In this document: one piece after another, positions 6,455 through 12,465 of the stretch
How the letters are laid out: each line of letters opens with the position of its first letter
Numbering within the stretch: the stretch's first letter is position 1
Assembly: GCA_964486395.1 (NCBI GenBank)
Contig: CAZALP010000011.1
Span: 1 to 17,087, forward strand
From: CAYYJV01 sp964486395
GTDB taxonomy: Bacteria; Patescibacteriota; Minisyncoccia; Minisyncoccales; MHMH01
Direction of reading: 5' to 3'
DNA length: 17,087 bases
The notes under the pieces: generated by a model
Databases searched by the model: none
Told to the model about the DNA's origin: nothing
The model's input: only the letters and a program-made list of their open reading frames with translations
Program-made: the position numbers and the translations under genes

Positions 6455-8338
6455 ATGAAAAATTTGTTAAAAAACGTAGTTTTCATCTTGCTGATTTTCC
6501 TGATTATCTCGGGGGTTTTTGCCGTATTTTCTAATCCTTTTGAAAAAGAAAACAAAATACCGCTTACCCAAGTGGTGGAAGACATCAACAGAGGAAACAT
6601 CAAAAAAATAGTAGTTTCCGGAAATAATCTCACCCTTACTTATCAAGACGGCACCGAAGCCAAATCGAAAAAAGAAGTGGAAACAGCCCTTTCCGAATCC
6701 TTGTTAAATTACGGGGTTGATAAATCGGCCTTGGAAAAAGTAGAGGTCGAATCAAAGGAAGAAAAAGGCTTAATGTTTTGGCTTGGCCCCATCTCCCTGC
6801 TGCTTTTTCCCTTTTTGATTTTCGGCTTTTTTTTCTGGATGATATTCCGCCAAGCCCGGGGGAGTGCCATGCAGGCTTTTAATTTTTCCAAAGCCCGAGC
6901 CCGGCTTTTCGGCGCCGAAGGCCATCCCAAAGAAAGAATTACCTTCAAAGATGTAGCGGGCCTAGTAGAAGCCAAAGAAGAATTAAAGGAAGTGGTGGAT
7001 TTCTTAAGACATCCCAAAAAGTTCTTAGCCATGGGGGCAAGGATTCCCCGGGGAGTACTCCTGATGGGGCCGCCGGGAACGGGAAAAACCTTGCTGGCCA
7101 GAGCTGTGGCGGGCGAGGCCCATGTGCCTTTCTTTCACATTTCCGGTTCAGAATTCGTGGAAATGTTCGTGGGAGTAGGAGCGGGGAGAGTCCGAGATTT
7201 ATTTTCTACCGCCAAGAAGGCGGCTCCGGCCATTATCTTTATTGACGAACTGGATGCGGTCGGCAGGCAGCGGGGAGCCGGCCTGGGCGGAGGCCACGAC
7301 GAAAGAGAACAAACCCTAAACCAAATCCTGACCGAAATGGACGGTTTTGAAAGAGATACTAAATGTATAGTTATGGCGGCAACAAATAGAGCTGACGTCT
7401 TAGACCCAGCTTTATTGAGGCCGGGCAGATTTGACAGAAGAGTGGTTCTGGACGAACCAGACATTAATGACCGGGAAGAAATTTTGAAAATTCACGTCAA
7501 AGGAAAACCTCTATCCCTAGATGTAAAACTGCGGGAGATTGCCGAGCGCACTCCCGGTTTTTCGGGAGCAGATTTGGCCAACTTGGTTAATGAAGCTGCC
7601 ATTTTAGCTGCCAGAAGGAACAAAAAAGAAATCCACCAATCAGAGCTGCTGGAATCCATTGATAAAGTTCTCTTGGGTCCGGAAAGGAAAAGCCATATTC
7701 TTTCTGATAAAGAAAAGAAGGTCGCAGCTTACCACGAAGCAGGACACGCTTTGGTAGCTTCTTTTATGCCCGAAGCCGAACCTGTTAGAAAAATATCAAT
7801 AGTAGCGAGAGGCCGGGCGGCAGGCTACACCTTGAAGCTTCCAACCCAAGAAAGAAGATTGAAAACTCGAAGCGAATTCCTATCTGATTTGGCAACCCTC
7901 CTGGGAGGATACACGGCAGAAAAATTGGTATTCGGGGAAATCACTACGGGAGCTGCCAACGACCTGGAAAAAGCTTCCGCCCTTGCTAGAAAACTAGTCA
8001 AAGAGTACGGCATGTCAGATAAGTTGGGTCCGGTGGCTTTCGGAGAAAAGGAAGAACTAGTCTTTTTGGGAAAAGAACTGGGCGAGCAAAGAAACTACTC
8101 CGAAGAAGTGGCGGCCCAAATTGACGAAGAGGTCTCCCGTTTCATTAAAAACGCCCAAGCCACTGCCAAAAAGATTCTGAAGAAAAAAAGAAAAATGCTG
8201 GATAAAATCGCCGAAACCCTAACTGAAAAAGAAACAATAGAAAGAGAAGAATTTGAGCGGTTAACCAAAAAAAGAACGGCTCGGATTAAGAAAGATTCTC
8301 CGAAAAAGAAATCCAAAAAATTTAAAGTGAAAGTGTAG
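6455..8338 (+). CDS. ftsH: ATP-dependent zinc metalloprotease FtsH
   Basis: This is the membrane-anchored AAA+ protease that degrades misassembled membrane proteins and selected soluble proteins. It has 627 residues, normal for the family. Two membrane segments (about 6-25 and 108-132) flank an extracytoplasmic domain. Next come Walker A GPPGTGKT (205-212), pore loop MFVGVGA (237-243), Walker B IIFIDELD (260-267), the second region of homology (NRADVLDPALLRPGRFDRR) and the zinc motif HEAGH (427-431). The third metal ligand is probably D503 in GAANDLEKA. The C-terminal tail is strongly lysine-rich. The start is fixed by a promoter placed 9 bases upstream, implying a leaderless mRNA. Confidence 0.97.
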   Translation: MKNLLKNVVFILLIFLIISGVFAVFSNPFEKENKIPLTQVVEDINRGNIKKIVVSGNNLTLTYQDGTEAKSKKEVETALSESLLNYGVDKSALEKVEVESKEEKGLMFWLGPISLLLFPFLIFGFFFWMIFRQARGSAMQAFNFSKARARLFGAEGHPKERITFKDVAGLVEAKEELKEVVDFLRHPKKFLAMGARIPRGVLLMGPPGTGKTLLARAVAGEAHVPFFHISGSEFVEMFVGVGAGRVRDLFSTAKKAAPAIIFIDELDAVGRQRGAGLGGGHDEREQTLNQILTEMDGFERDTKCIVMAATNRADVLDPALLRPGRFDRRVVLDEPDINDREEILKIHVKGKPLSLDVKLREIAERTPGFSGADLANLVNEAAILAARRNKKEIHQSELLESIDKVLLGPERKSHILSDKEKKVAAYHEAGHALVASFMPEAEPVRKISIVARGRAAGYTLKLPTQERRLKTRSEFLSDLATLLGGYTAEKLVFGEITTGAANDLEKASALARKLVKEYGMSDKLGPVAFGEKEELVFLGKELGEQRNYSEEVAAQIDEEVSRFIKNAQATAKKILKKKRKMLDKIAETLTEKETIEREEFERLTKKRTARIKKDSPKKKSKKFKVKV

Positions 8339-8394
8339 AATCCATTTTTTGGGCGTTTGCAATGGAGAAAGTATGGAAATTTGGAAGGAAAATA

Positions 8395-8403
8395 TGTTAT
8401 AAA
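8395..8403 (+). promoter_or_regulatory. Probable extended -10 promoter for the tRNA-Ile/Val array
   Basis: TGTTATAAA (8395-8403) is an extended -10 element with no good -35. It would start RNA near 8410, about 33 bases before tRNA-Ile. It may drive the whole tRNA-rluA-rplS-tRNA-GNAT array, since no other clear promoter is seen before 10461. Confidence 0.4.
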
Positions 8404-8442
8404 CTCTATAACCGAATCGCCATTGTGGCTTGAGAAAAACAC

Positions 8443-8518
8443 GCGCGTGTAGCTCAGTGGTAGTAGCACAGACCTTATAAGTCTGGGGTCGGAGGTTCGA
8501 TCCCTCCCACGCGCACCA
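8443..8518 (+). tRNA. tRNA-Ile (anticodon UAU)
   Basis: Acceptor GCGCGTG pairs with CACGCGC, followed by A73 and an encoded CCA. Anticodon stem CAGAC/GTCTG encloses the loop CTTATAA, giving U33 and anticodon UAU, which reads AUA. The T arm is GGAGG-TTCGATC-CCTCC. The D stem has one mismatch (13-22). Most bacteria read AUA with a lysidine-modified CAU tRNA instead. Confidence 0.9.
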
Positions 8519-8521
8519 AGG

Positions 8522-8595
8522 GGGCGGTTAGCTCAGTTGGTTAGAGTGCTTCCTCGACACGGAAGAGGTCACCCGTTCGAATCGGGTACCGCCCA
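8522..8595 (+). tRNA. tRNA-Val (anticodon GAC)
   Basis: Acceptor GGGCGGT/ACCGCCC with A73; CCA is not encoded (CCC follows). The anticodon stem is CTTCC/GGAAG and the loop TCGACAC gives anticodon GAC, but position 33 is C rather than the near-universal U. The T arm is ACCCG-TTCGAAT-CGGGT. It starts 3 bases after the tRNA-Ile CCA. Confidence 0.85.
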
Positions 8596-8608
8596 CCCGC
8601 GCTATCGC

Positions 8609-8655
8609 CTGTGTGTGAACAGTGGGTAAATTAAAAATGAAAAATGAAAAATTAT
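8609..8655 (+). repeat. Dispersed intergenic repeat, copy B
   Basis: CTGTGTGTGAACAGTGGGT (8609-8627), then AAATT and an A-rich tail with ATGAAAA units. The hairpin is CTGT/ACAG around a 6-base loop. The tail has become the first codons of the downstream pseudouridine synthase gene. Confidence 0.7.
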
Positions 8656-9266
8656 CGATAATCTATGAAGATGAAAATGTCAGGGTTTTGGATAAACCCG
8701 CTGGAGTTAATGCCGATGATATTCCCAACAGAGCTCACAGATTAGATAAAGACACTTCGGGAGTTCTGATAACCGCAAAAAACGAAAAAACTCTGGAATT
8801 CTTGCAAAAACAATTCCAAGAAAGAAAAGTAGAAAAAAAATACCTTGCCTTAGTGGCGGGCAATCTGAAAAACAAAACAGGGGAAATTAAAACGCTGCTG
8901 GGCCGCTCCCCCAAAGATAGAAGAAAACAAAAAATCTACTTGCCCCAAGAACCCGAAGCTAAGGGGAAAAGAGAAGCTGAAACCCATTACAAAGTGTTGA
9001 AAAGATTTGAAAATTATGATTTAATTGAGGTCGAACCCAAAACCGGCAGAAAACATCAAATAAGAGCCCACTTTGCCTATTTGGGCCACCCAATTGCAGG
9101 AGATAAATTGTACGGATTCAAAAACCAACCAAAACCCGAAGGTTTAAAAAGGCAATTTCTCCACGCTAGCTACCTAAAAATATTGCTGCCCAGTGGAAAA
9201 ATCGAAGAATTTAAATCAAAAACACCTAAAGACTTAAACTTATGTTTGAAAAACTTGAAACATTAA
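8637..9266 (+). CDS. RluA-family pseudouridine synthase (compact form)
   Basis: This enzyme isomerises uridine to pseudouridine in rRNA or tRNA. The ATG at 8637 gives 209 residues. The family motif HRLDKDTSG carries the catalytic aspartate (D37), and GRKHQIRAHFAYLGHPIAGDKLYG is the conserved C-terminal block. There is no N-terminal S4 domain, and the stretch between KPAG and HRLD is only about 12 residues, against some 30-50 in typical RluA proteins. An in-frame GTG at 8622 lies inside the repeat consensus and is rejected. The gene overlaps rplS by 25 bases, so the two are co-transcribed. The target base cannot be told, so no specific rlu symbol is given. Confidence 0.9.
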   Translation: MKNEKLSIIYEDENVRVLDKPAGVNADDIPNRAHRLDKDTSGVLITAKNEKTLEFLQKQFQERKVEKKYLALVAGNLKNKTGEIKTLLGRSPKDRRKQKIYLPQEPEAKGKREAETHYKVLKRFENYDLIEVEPKTGRKHQIRAHFAYLGHPIAGDKLYGFKNQPKPEGLKRQFLHASYLKILLPSGKIEEFKSKTPKDLNLCLKNLKH

Positions 9267-9589
9267 TTAAACCGCAAATGAAAAGCGACTTACCCGATAT
9301 CCGACCGGGTGATACTGTTCGGGTTTACCAAAAAGTAAAAGAAAAAGATAAAGAAAGAATCCAAATCTTCGAAGGTCAAGTTTTAGCCAGAAAACACGGT
9401 CGGGAACCCGGAGCTACTATTACCGTTAGAAAGTTAGTGGACGGAGTAGGAATGGAGAGAATTTTTCCCCTACACTCCCCCACTATCGAGAAAATAGAAA
9501 TAGTTAGAAAAGGCAAAGCCAGAAGATCCAAGCTTTACTATCTCCGCGAAGCTACCGGAGAAAGAGCGAAAATTAAAGAAAGGAAATAA
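9242..9589 (+). CDS. rplS: 50S ribosomal protein L19
   Basis: The 115-residue product has the family core RPGDTVRVYQKVKEKDKERIQIFEG, RIFPLHSPTIEKIEIVRKGKARRSKLYYLR and a basic C-terminus. L19 lies at the 30S-50S interface and is normally about 115 residues. The start at 9242 (MFEKLETLIKPQ) matches the usual N-terminal helix and lies inside the end of the pseudouridine synthase gene. The stop is 5 bases before tRNA-Leu(GAG), so mRNA and tRNA share a transcript. Confidence 0.96.
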   Translation: MFEKLETLIKPQMKSDLPDIRPGDTVRVYQKVKEKDKERIQIFEGQVLARKHGREPGATITVRKLVDGVGMERIFPLHSPTIEKIEIVRKGKARRSKLYYLREATGERAKIKERK

Positions 9590-9594
9590 AAGCC

Positions 9595-9680
9595 GCCCAG
9601 GTGGTGGAATTGGGATACACACACGTTTGAGGGGCGTGGCTCATTAGAGCGTGCGGGTTCGAGTCCCGCCCTGGGCACCA
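9595..9680 (+). tRNA. tRNA-Leu (anticodon GAG)
   Basis: Class II tRNA. Acceptor GCCCAGG/CCTGGGC, A73 and encoded CCA. Anticodon stem CACGT/GCGTG with loop TTGAGGG gives GAG. The long variable arm is GCTC-ATTA-GAGC and the T arm GCGGG-TTCGAGT-CCCGC. The last base of CCA (9680) is also the A of the next gene's ATG. Confidence 0.95.
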
Positions 9681-10105
9681 TGGAAATTAGGAAATTCCAA
9701 CCAGAAGATCTGGAAATGGTAATGGAAATAACAAAAGCTTCTTTTACCAAACCCTGGCCGAAAAGCGAATTTAAGAAATATCTTGAAGATTCCTTTGTAG
9801 CCGAAGAAAATGGAAAAATACTGGGATTTGTCGTGAGCGCAGCCTCAGAAAACATGGGAATAATAAAACTGATTGCCACAAACCCCAACTATCGAGATAA
9901 AGGGATCGGTAAAAGCTTAATGAAGCACATTCTAAAGCATTTTGCGGAAAAGGGATTAAAGGAAACTGCGGCTCGTTGCCGGCTTGACAACAAAACTGGC
10001 TTCGCTTTTTTGAAAAACTTTGGCTTTGAAGTGACAAAAACTATTGAAAATTACTACCAAGACGGCGAAGCGGCCTTCTTGATGAAAAAAGAACTGGACG
10101 GCTAG
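9680..10105 (+). CDS. GNAT-family N-acetyltransferase, RimI-like
   Basis: This 141-residue enzyme transfers acetyl from acetyl-CoA to an amine, possibly a ribosomal-protein N-terminus. Residues 1-15 (MEIRKFQPEDLEMVM) form the first GNAT strand and helix. IKLIATNPNYRDKGIGKSLM (about 65-84) is motif A with the acetyl-CoA pyrophosphate loop. The C-terminal ENYYQDGEAAFLMKK resembles RimI. No Shine-Dalgarno site is visible because the ATG shares its A with the CCA of tRNA-Leu(GAG). The TAG stop falls at positions 8-10 of tRNA-Val(UAC). The gene therefore exactly fills the space between two tRNAs and overlaps both. The next in-frame ATGs (Met13, Met15) would delete the first strand. Confidence 0.88.
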   Translation: MEIRKFQPEDLEMVMEITKASFTKPWPKSEFKKYLEDSFVAEENGKILGFVVSAASENMGIIKLIATNPNYRDKGIGKSLMKHILKHFAEKGLKETAARCRLDNKTGFAFLKNFGFEVTKTIENYYQDGEAAFLMKKELDG

Positions 10106-10170
10106 CTCAATTGGTTAGAGCGTCTGCTTTACACGCAGAAGGTTTATAGGTTCGAGTCCTATGCCGTCCA
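10096..10170 (+). tRNA. tRNA-Val (anticodon UAC)
   Basis: Acceptor GGACGGC/GCCGTCC with A73; CCA is not encoded (CAT follows). Anticodon stem TCTGC/GCAGA with loop TTTACAC gives UAC. T arm ATAGG-TTCGAGT-CCTAT. Its first ten bases overlap the end of the acetyltransferase gene. Confidence 0.95.
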
Positions 10171-10196
10171 CATAAAAACTTTCAATTGAAAATTTT

Positions 10197-10278
10197 AAAA
10201 TCACCCCATCTTGGAAAATAGAAACGAGGTGACGTAAGAAACCGAGGGATTTCTTAAGCCGGGGGTCGGGGTGATTTT
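10197..10278 (+). ncRNA. Candidate structured RNA between tRNA-Val and tRNA-Phe
   Basis: A perfect 11-bp closing helix, AAAATCACCCC (10197-10207) with GGGGTGATTTT (10268-10278), brackets 60 bases. The helix can continue from ATCTTGG (10208-10214) to the C/G-rich strand 10259-10266 using several G-U pairs and one bulge. An inner hairpin, TAAGAAA/TTTCTTA (10235-10241 with 10250-10256), has an 8-base loop. The G-U pairs work only in plus-strand RNA, the direction of the flanking tRNAs. It does not match tRNA, SRP RNA, tmRNA, RNase P RNA or any riboswitch I know. It ends 3 bases before tRNA-Phe. Confidence 0.55.
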
Positions 10279-10281
10279 CTA

Positions 10282-10356
10282 GCCGCGGTAGCTCAGTGGT
10301 AGAGCACTTCTCTGAAAAAGAAGGGGTCGTGAGTTCAATTCTCACCCGCGGCACCA
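10282..10356 (+). tRNA. tRNA-Phe (anticodon GAA)
   Basis: Acceptor GCCGCGG/CCGCGGC, A73 and encoded CCA. Anticodon stem CTTCT/AGAAG with loop CTGAAAA gives GAA. T arm GTGAG-TTCAATT-CTCAC. One base separates it from tRNA-Gly. Confidence 0.96.
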
Positions 10357-10357
10357 T

Positions 10358-10431
10358 GCGGGTGTAGCACAACGGTAGTGCGGAACATTGCCAATGTTCA
10401 GACAGGGGTTCGACTCCCCTTACCCGCTCCA
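10358..10431 (+). tRNA. tRNA-Gly (anticodon GCC)
   Basis: Acceptor GCGGGTG/TACCCGC, T73 and encoded CCA. Anticodon stem GAACA/TGTTC with loop TTGCCAA gives GCC. The CCA begins a 9-base tandem duplication, CCAAATATT twice (10429-10446). Confidence 0.95.
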
Positions 10432-10460
10432 AATATTCCAAATATTGTGAATAACTGCCC

Positions 10461-10489
10461 TTGACTTATCTTCTGGAAAGAGGTAATAT
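10461..10489 (+). promoter_or_regulatory. Promoter for the 3D-domain gene
   Basis: TTGACT (10461-10466), a 17-base spacer and TAATAT (10484-10489). The predicted start near 10496 coincides with the foot of the hairpin at 10495-10512. Confidence 0.65.
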
Positions 10490-10494
10490 GATAG

Positions 10495-10514
10495 AACCCT
10501 TGAAAAAGGGTTTT
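10495..10514 (+). terminator. GAAA-loop hairpin: 5' leader structure or terminator of the tRNA array
   Basis: AACCCTT (10495-10501), GAAA tetraloop, AAGGGTT (10506-10512), then TT and a nearby TTTT. It could end readthrough from the upstream tRNA-Gly, or form the 5' end of the 3D-gene mRNA. Both readings fit. Confidence 0.5.
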
Positions 10515-10524
10515 AGGTTTTAAT

Positions 10525-11001
10525 ATGGATAAAACATCTAAAATCTGCTTAATTTCCATTGTGGTACTGGGCATGCTGTTTAATCTCCAGGCGCCCAACC
10601 CCCAAACTGAACAATCTCTTTCCCCAGAAGAACATATTTCTGGCTTTTTGACTTTAGAAGACAATAGCTTATTGTCTTCCTCTCCCCTGCCAGAACCCAA
10701 GGTCAAGGACAAAGTAAGAGTGGTGGTTACCGCCTATTCTTCCACTCCGGAAGAAACAGACGCAGATCCTTTTATTACTGCGGCCGGCACCCGAGTCAGA
10801 GATGGAATTATAGCAAACAATCTATTACCTTTTGGAACTATGGTTAGACTGCCAGAACTCTATGGAGAGAAAATCTTCGTAGTGGAAGATAGAATGAACC
10901 CGAAGAAAGGATATTATCATTTTGATATTTGGTTTCCCTCCTATTGGGAGGCCAAAAACTTCGGCGCCAAAAATACCTACGTAGAAATTTTAGAATCTTA
11001 A
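10525..11001 (+). CDS. 3D-domain protein, exported or membrane-anchored (putative cell-wall enzyme)
   Basis: The 158-residue product has a short hydrophobic N-terminal segment (about 6-23, ICLISIVVLGMLFNLQAP), acting as signal peptide or anchor, then a flexible linker to about residue 64. The C-terminal domain runs from VVVTAYSSTPEETDADPF to the end. It has the pattern of 3D (Asp-Asp-Asp) double-psi-barrel domains: TAAGTRVRDGIIANNLLPFGT, VVEDRMNPK and HFDIWFPSY, which supply the conserved aspartates. Such domains occur in MltA-like and resuscitation-type peptidoglycan hydrolases, so a cell-wall role outside the membrane is likely, though the catalytic activity is inferred. It has its own promoter and a strong terminator. 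Confidence 0.85.
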   Translation: MDKTSKICLISIVVLGMLFNLQAPNPQTEQSLSPEEHISGFLTLEDNSLLSSSPLPEPKVKDKVRVVVTAYSSTPEETDADPFITAAGTRVRDGIIANNLLPFGTMVRLPELYGEKIFVVEDRMNPKKGYYHFDIWFPSYWEAKNFGAKNTYVEILES

Positions 11002-11025
11002 TACCTCACAATCGTGAACTATTTA

Positions 11026-11056
11026 AAAAACACGGAGAACTGTTCTCCGTGTTTTT
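11026..11056. terminator. Bidirectional terminator between 3D gene and tRNA-Leu
   Basis: AAAAACACGGAGAA (11026-11039) pairs perfectly with TTCTCCGTGTTTTT (11043-11056) across a 3-base loop, with A- and T-runs on both sides. It ends the 3D gene on plus and the tRNA-Cys/tRNA-Leu transcript on minus. Confidence 0.93.
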
Positions 11057-11063
11057 CTTTGGG

Positions 11064-11149
11064 TGCCGCGGGTGAGACTCGAACTCACACGGGGATAATT
11101 CCCCATAGCGTTTTAAGCGCTACGCGTAAACCAATTCCGCCACCGCGGC
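11064..11149 (-). tRNA. tRNA-Leu (anticodon UAA)
   Basis: Class II. Acceptor GCCGCGG/CCGCGGC with A73; CCA not encoded. Anticodon stem TAGCG/CGCTA with loop CTTAAAA gives UAA. Long variable arm GGGGAATTATCCCC and T arm GTGAG-TTCGAGT-CTCAC. Confidence 0.96.
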
Positions 11150-11156
11150 GAAATTG

Positions 11157-11228
11157 AGGCGCAGGCGGGAATCGAACCCACGTAAGAGGATTTGCAGTCC
11201 CCTGCCTAAGCCACTTGGCTACTGCGCC
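11157..11228 (-). tRNA. tRNA-Cys (anticodon GCA)
   Basis: Acceptor GGCGCAG/CTGCGCC with U73, the cysteine identity base; CCA not encoded. Anticodon stem GGGGA/TCCTC with loop CTGCAAA gives GCA. It lies 7 bases upstream of tRNA-Leu(UAA) in the same transcript. Confidence 0.95.
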
Positions 11229-11239
11229 GTGCGTTATTT

Positions 11240-11268
11240 ATTTTATCATTTTTTTCCTTCACAATCAA
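11240..11268 (-). promoter_or_regulatory. Promoter for tRNA-Cys/tRNA-Leu
   Basis: On the minus strand: TTGATT (11268-11263), 17 bases and TAAAAT (11245-11240) preceded by TGA, an extended -10. RNA would start near 11233, about 5 bases before tRNA-Cys. Confidence 0.7.
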
Positions 11269-11335
11269 GGCAAAAACAAAAAAGTCAAGAAAACCGGGTG
11301 TTTTCCCGTAGTGGAAATATTAAAACCGCAAGGTG

Positions 11336-12322
11336 TTAACGAGTGGCGTCAGCCACGAGATCTAGCACTTTTTTCAAGACTTCCTCGATGGTCCCTTGTT
11401 GCTGGAAACCGGCAGCGTAAGGATGTCCTCCTCCTCCCAACGGCCTGGCTATTTTTACAACATTTATGCCGCCGGAGGGCTCGGATCTCAAACTCCCCTT
11501 AATCAACCTGGGCTTTTGCTCTACCAAAAATAATCCCAAATTGACCGGAGAGCCTGCTGAAATTAAATTGGTGATGCCGTCAAAATCTCTCATGGTAATG
11601 TCAAATTTCCTAAGATCGTCAATGGAAATCCAGGAATAAGCTAAACCGGTTTCTCTTTCCAGCGTGGTTTTAGCCAAAATCTGTCCCCAAGCCCTGGATA
11701 AATTGAGAGGTTTCTCAAAAGCCAAAGTACCACGGACGATTTTGTTCAAGGAAATGCCCCTCGAAAGTAAATTAGAAACTACCCGGAAAGTATCAGAGCT
11801 TGTGGAAACGTGTCTGAATCCTCCGCTATCTGAAAAAATGCCCGCTAAGAGACAAACGGCAATATCTCGGTCTATCTCTATTTTCCAGTGTTTCAACAAA
11901 TAGTAAATAATTTCGGCAGTAGAAGAAATCTCCGGCTCCAAAATCTTTATCTTGCCCCTTTGGTCGCTTTTTAAATGGTGATCAATAGTTACAATTTTTA
12001 ACGAGCTCCCCCGAAGAACTTCTTCTGGAATTTTTAACCTTTTAAAATCACCGTAGTCAAGACCGAAAATAGTATCGGGTTTAAAAGATCCTATATCAGT
12101 TTTAATTTCAAAAAATCCGGGGAGAAAATTTAAATATTTTGGAGGCTGATCCGGCAGATAAGGAAAACTTTCTAGATTCCTTTTTTTAAAAAAATGATGA
12201 AGAACCAAAACCGAGGCCACGGCGTCGGGGTCTGGATTCTCGTGGGCAACCACCAATACCCTACGAGCGCCTCGCAGTAATTCATCAATCTGTTTGAATT
12301 GATCGGTTAGTTTGTTAGACAT
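11336..12322 (-). CDS. DHH/DHHA1 phosphoesterase, NrnA-like
   Basis: The 328-residue protein resembles NrnA, which degrades very short RNAs and removes the phosphate from pAp. DHH-domain motifs are AHENPDPDA (H27, D31, D33), GLDYGD (D89), IDHH (114-116) and FSDSGGFRH. The DHHA1 domain follows, with its substrate-binding GGGGHPYAAG near residues 298-307. The first motif has DPDA where many members have DGDA. It follows infB and rbfA on the same strand, the usual order of this cluster, but a 143-base AT-rich spacer with the dispersed repeat separates it from rbfA. No proper Shine-Dalgarno site is seen; only AGG touches the ATG. Confidence 0.9.
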   Translation of the reverse strand: MSNKLTDQFKQIDELLRGARRVLVVAHENPDPDAVASVLVLHHFFKKRNLESFPYLPDQPPKYLNFLPGFFEIKTDIGSFKPDTIFGLDYGDFKRLKIPEEVLRGSSLKIVTIDHHLKSDQRGKIKILEPEISSTAEIIYYLLKHWKIEIDRDIAVCLLAGIFSDSGGFRHVSTSSDTFRVVSNLLSRGISLNKIVRGTLAFEKPLNLSRAWGQILAKTTLERETGLAYSWISIDDLRKFDITMRDFDGITNLISAGSPVNLGLFLVEQKPRLIKGSLRSEPSGGINVVKIARPLGGGGHPYAAGFQQQGTIEEVLKKVLDLVADATR

Positions 12323-12328
12323 CCTAAT

Positions 12329-12374
12329 AAATTTTCAATTATCAATTTTTAATTTACCCACTATTCATACACAG
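12329..12374 (-). repeat. Dispersed intergenic repeat, copy C
   Basis: Read on minus from 12374: CTGTGTATGAATAGTGGGT, then AAATT and AAAATTGATAATTGAAAATT. The hairpin is CTGT/ATAG with one G-U pair. It lies just upstream of the nrnA-like start. Confidence 0.7.
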
Positions 12375-12423
12375 CAATCAATGTTACAATTTTAAAGTTT
12401 TCAAACACGTTTTGATAATTGGA

Positions 12424-12465
12424 GTATTGAAAATTCATTGAAAATTGGTCATTGAAAATTGGGAA
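12424..12465 (+). repeat. ATTGAAAATT repeat run
   Basis: Three close copies of ATTGAAAATT, separated by 2-3 bases, fill the end of the rbfA-nrnA spacer, and a related ATAATTGGAG lies just before. Similar units form the tail of copy A (601-632) and appear near 14350 and 10180. Confidence 0.6.

Noticed and set aside
9538..9888. Minus-strand open frame with GLEPARSNEPRPSNVCVSQFHHLGG
   Set aside because: It is the antisense reading of tRNA-Leu(GAG), a familiar source of false proteins, and it overlaps rplS and the GNAT gene.
10197..10278. Structured RNA read as a degenerate tRNA or known riboswitch
   Set aside because: No tRNA-like 5-bp/7-base anticodon arm or TTC T loop, and no riboswitch core that I recognise.
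10115..10441. Minus-strand open frame with RVRIELTTPSF and GLEPINLLRVKQTL
   Set aside because: Antisense translation of tRNA-Val, tRNA-Phe and tRNA-Gly; not a real protein.
11290..11335. Weak hairpin CGGG-AAAACA-CCCG on minus after the nrnA-like gene, as a terminator
   Set aside because: The stem is only 4 bp and the following T-run is interrupted; too weak to call.
11154..11339. Plus-strand open frame RRRESNPRKRICSPLPKPLGYCAV
   Set aside because: Antisense of tRNA-Cys.
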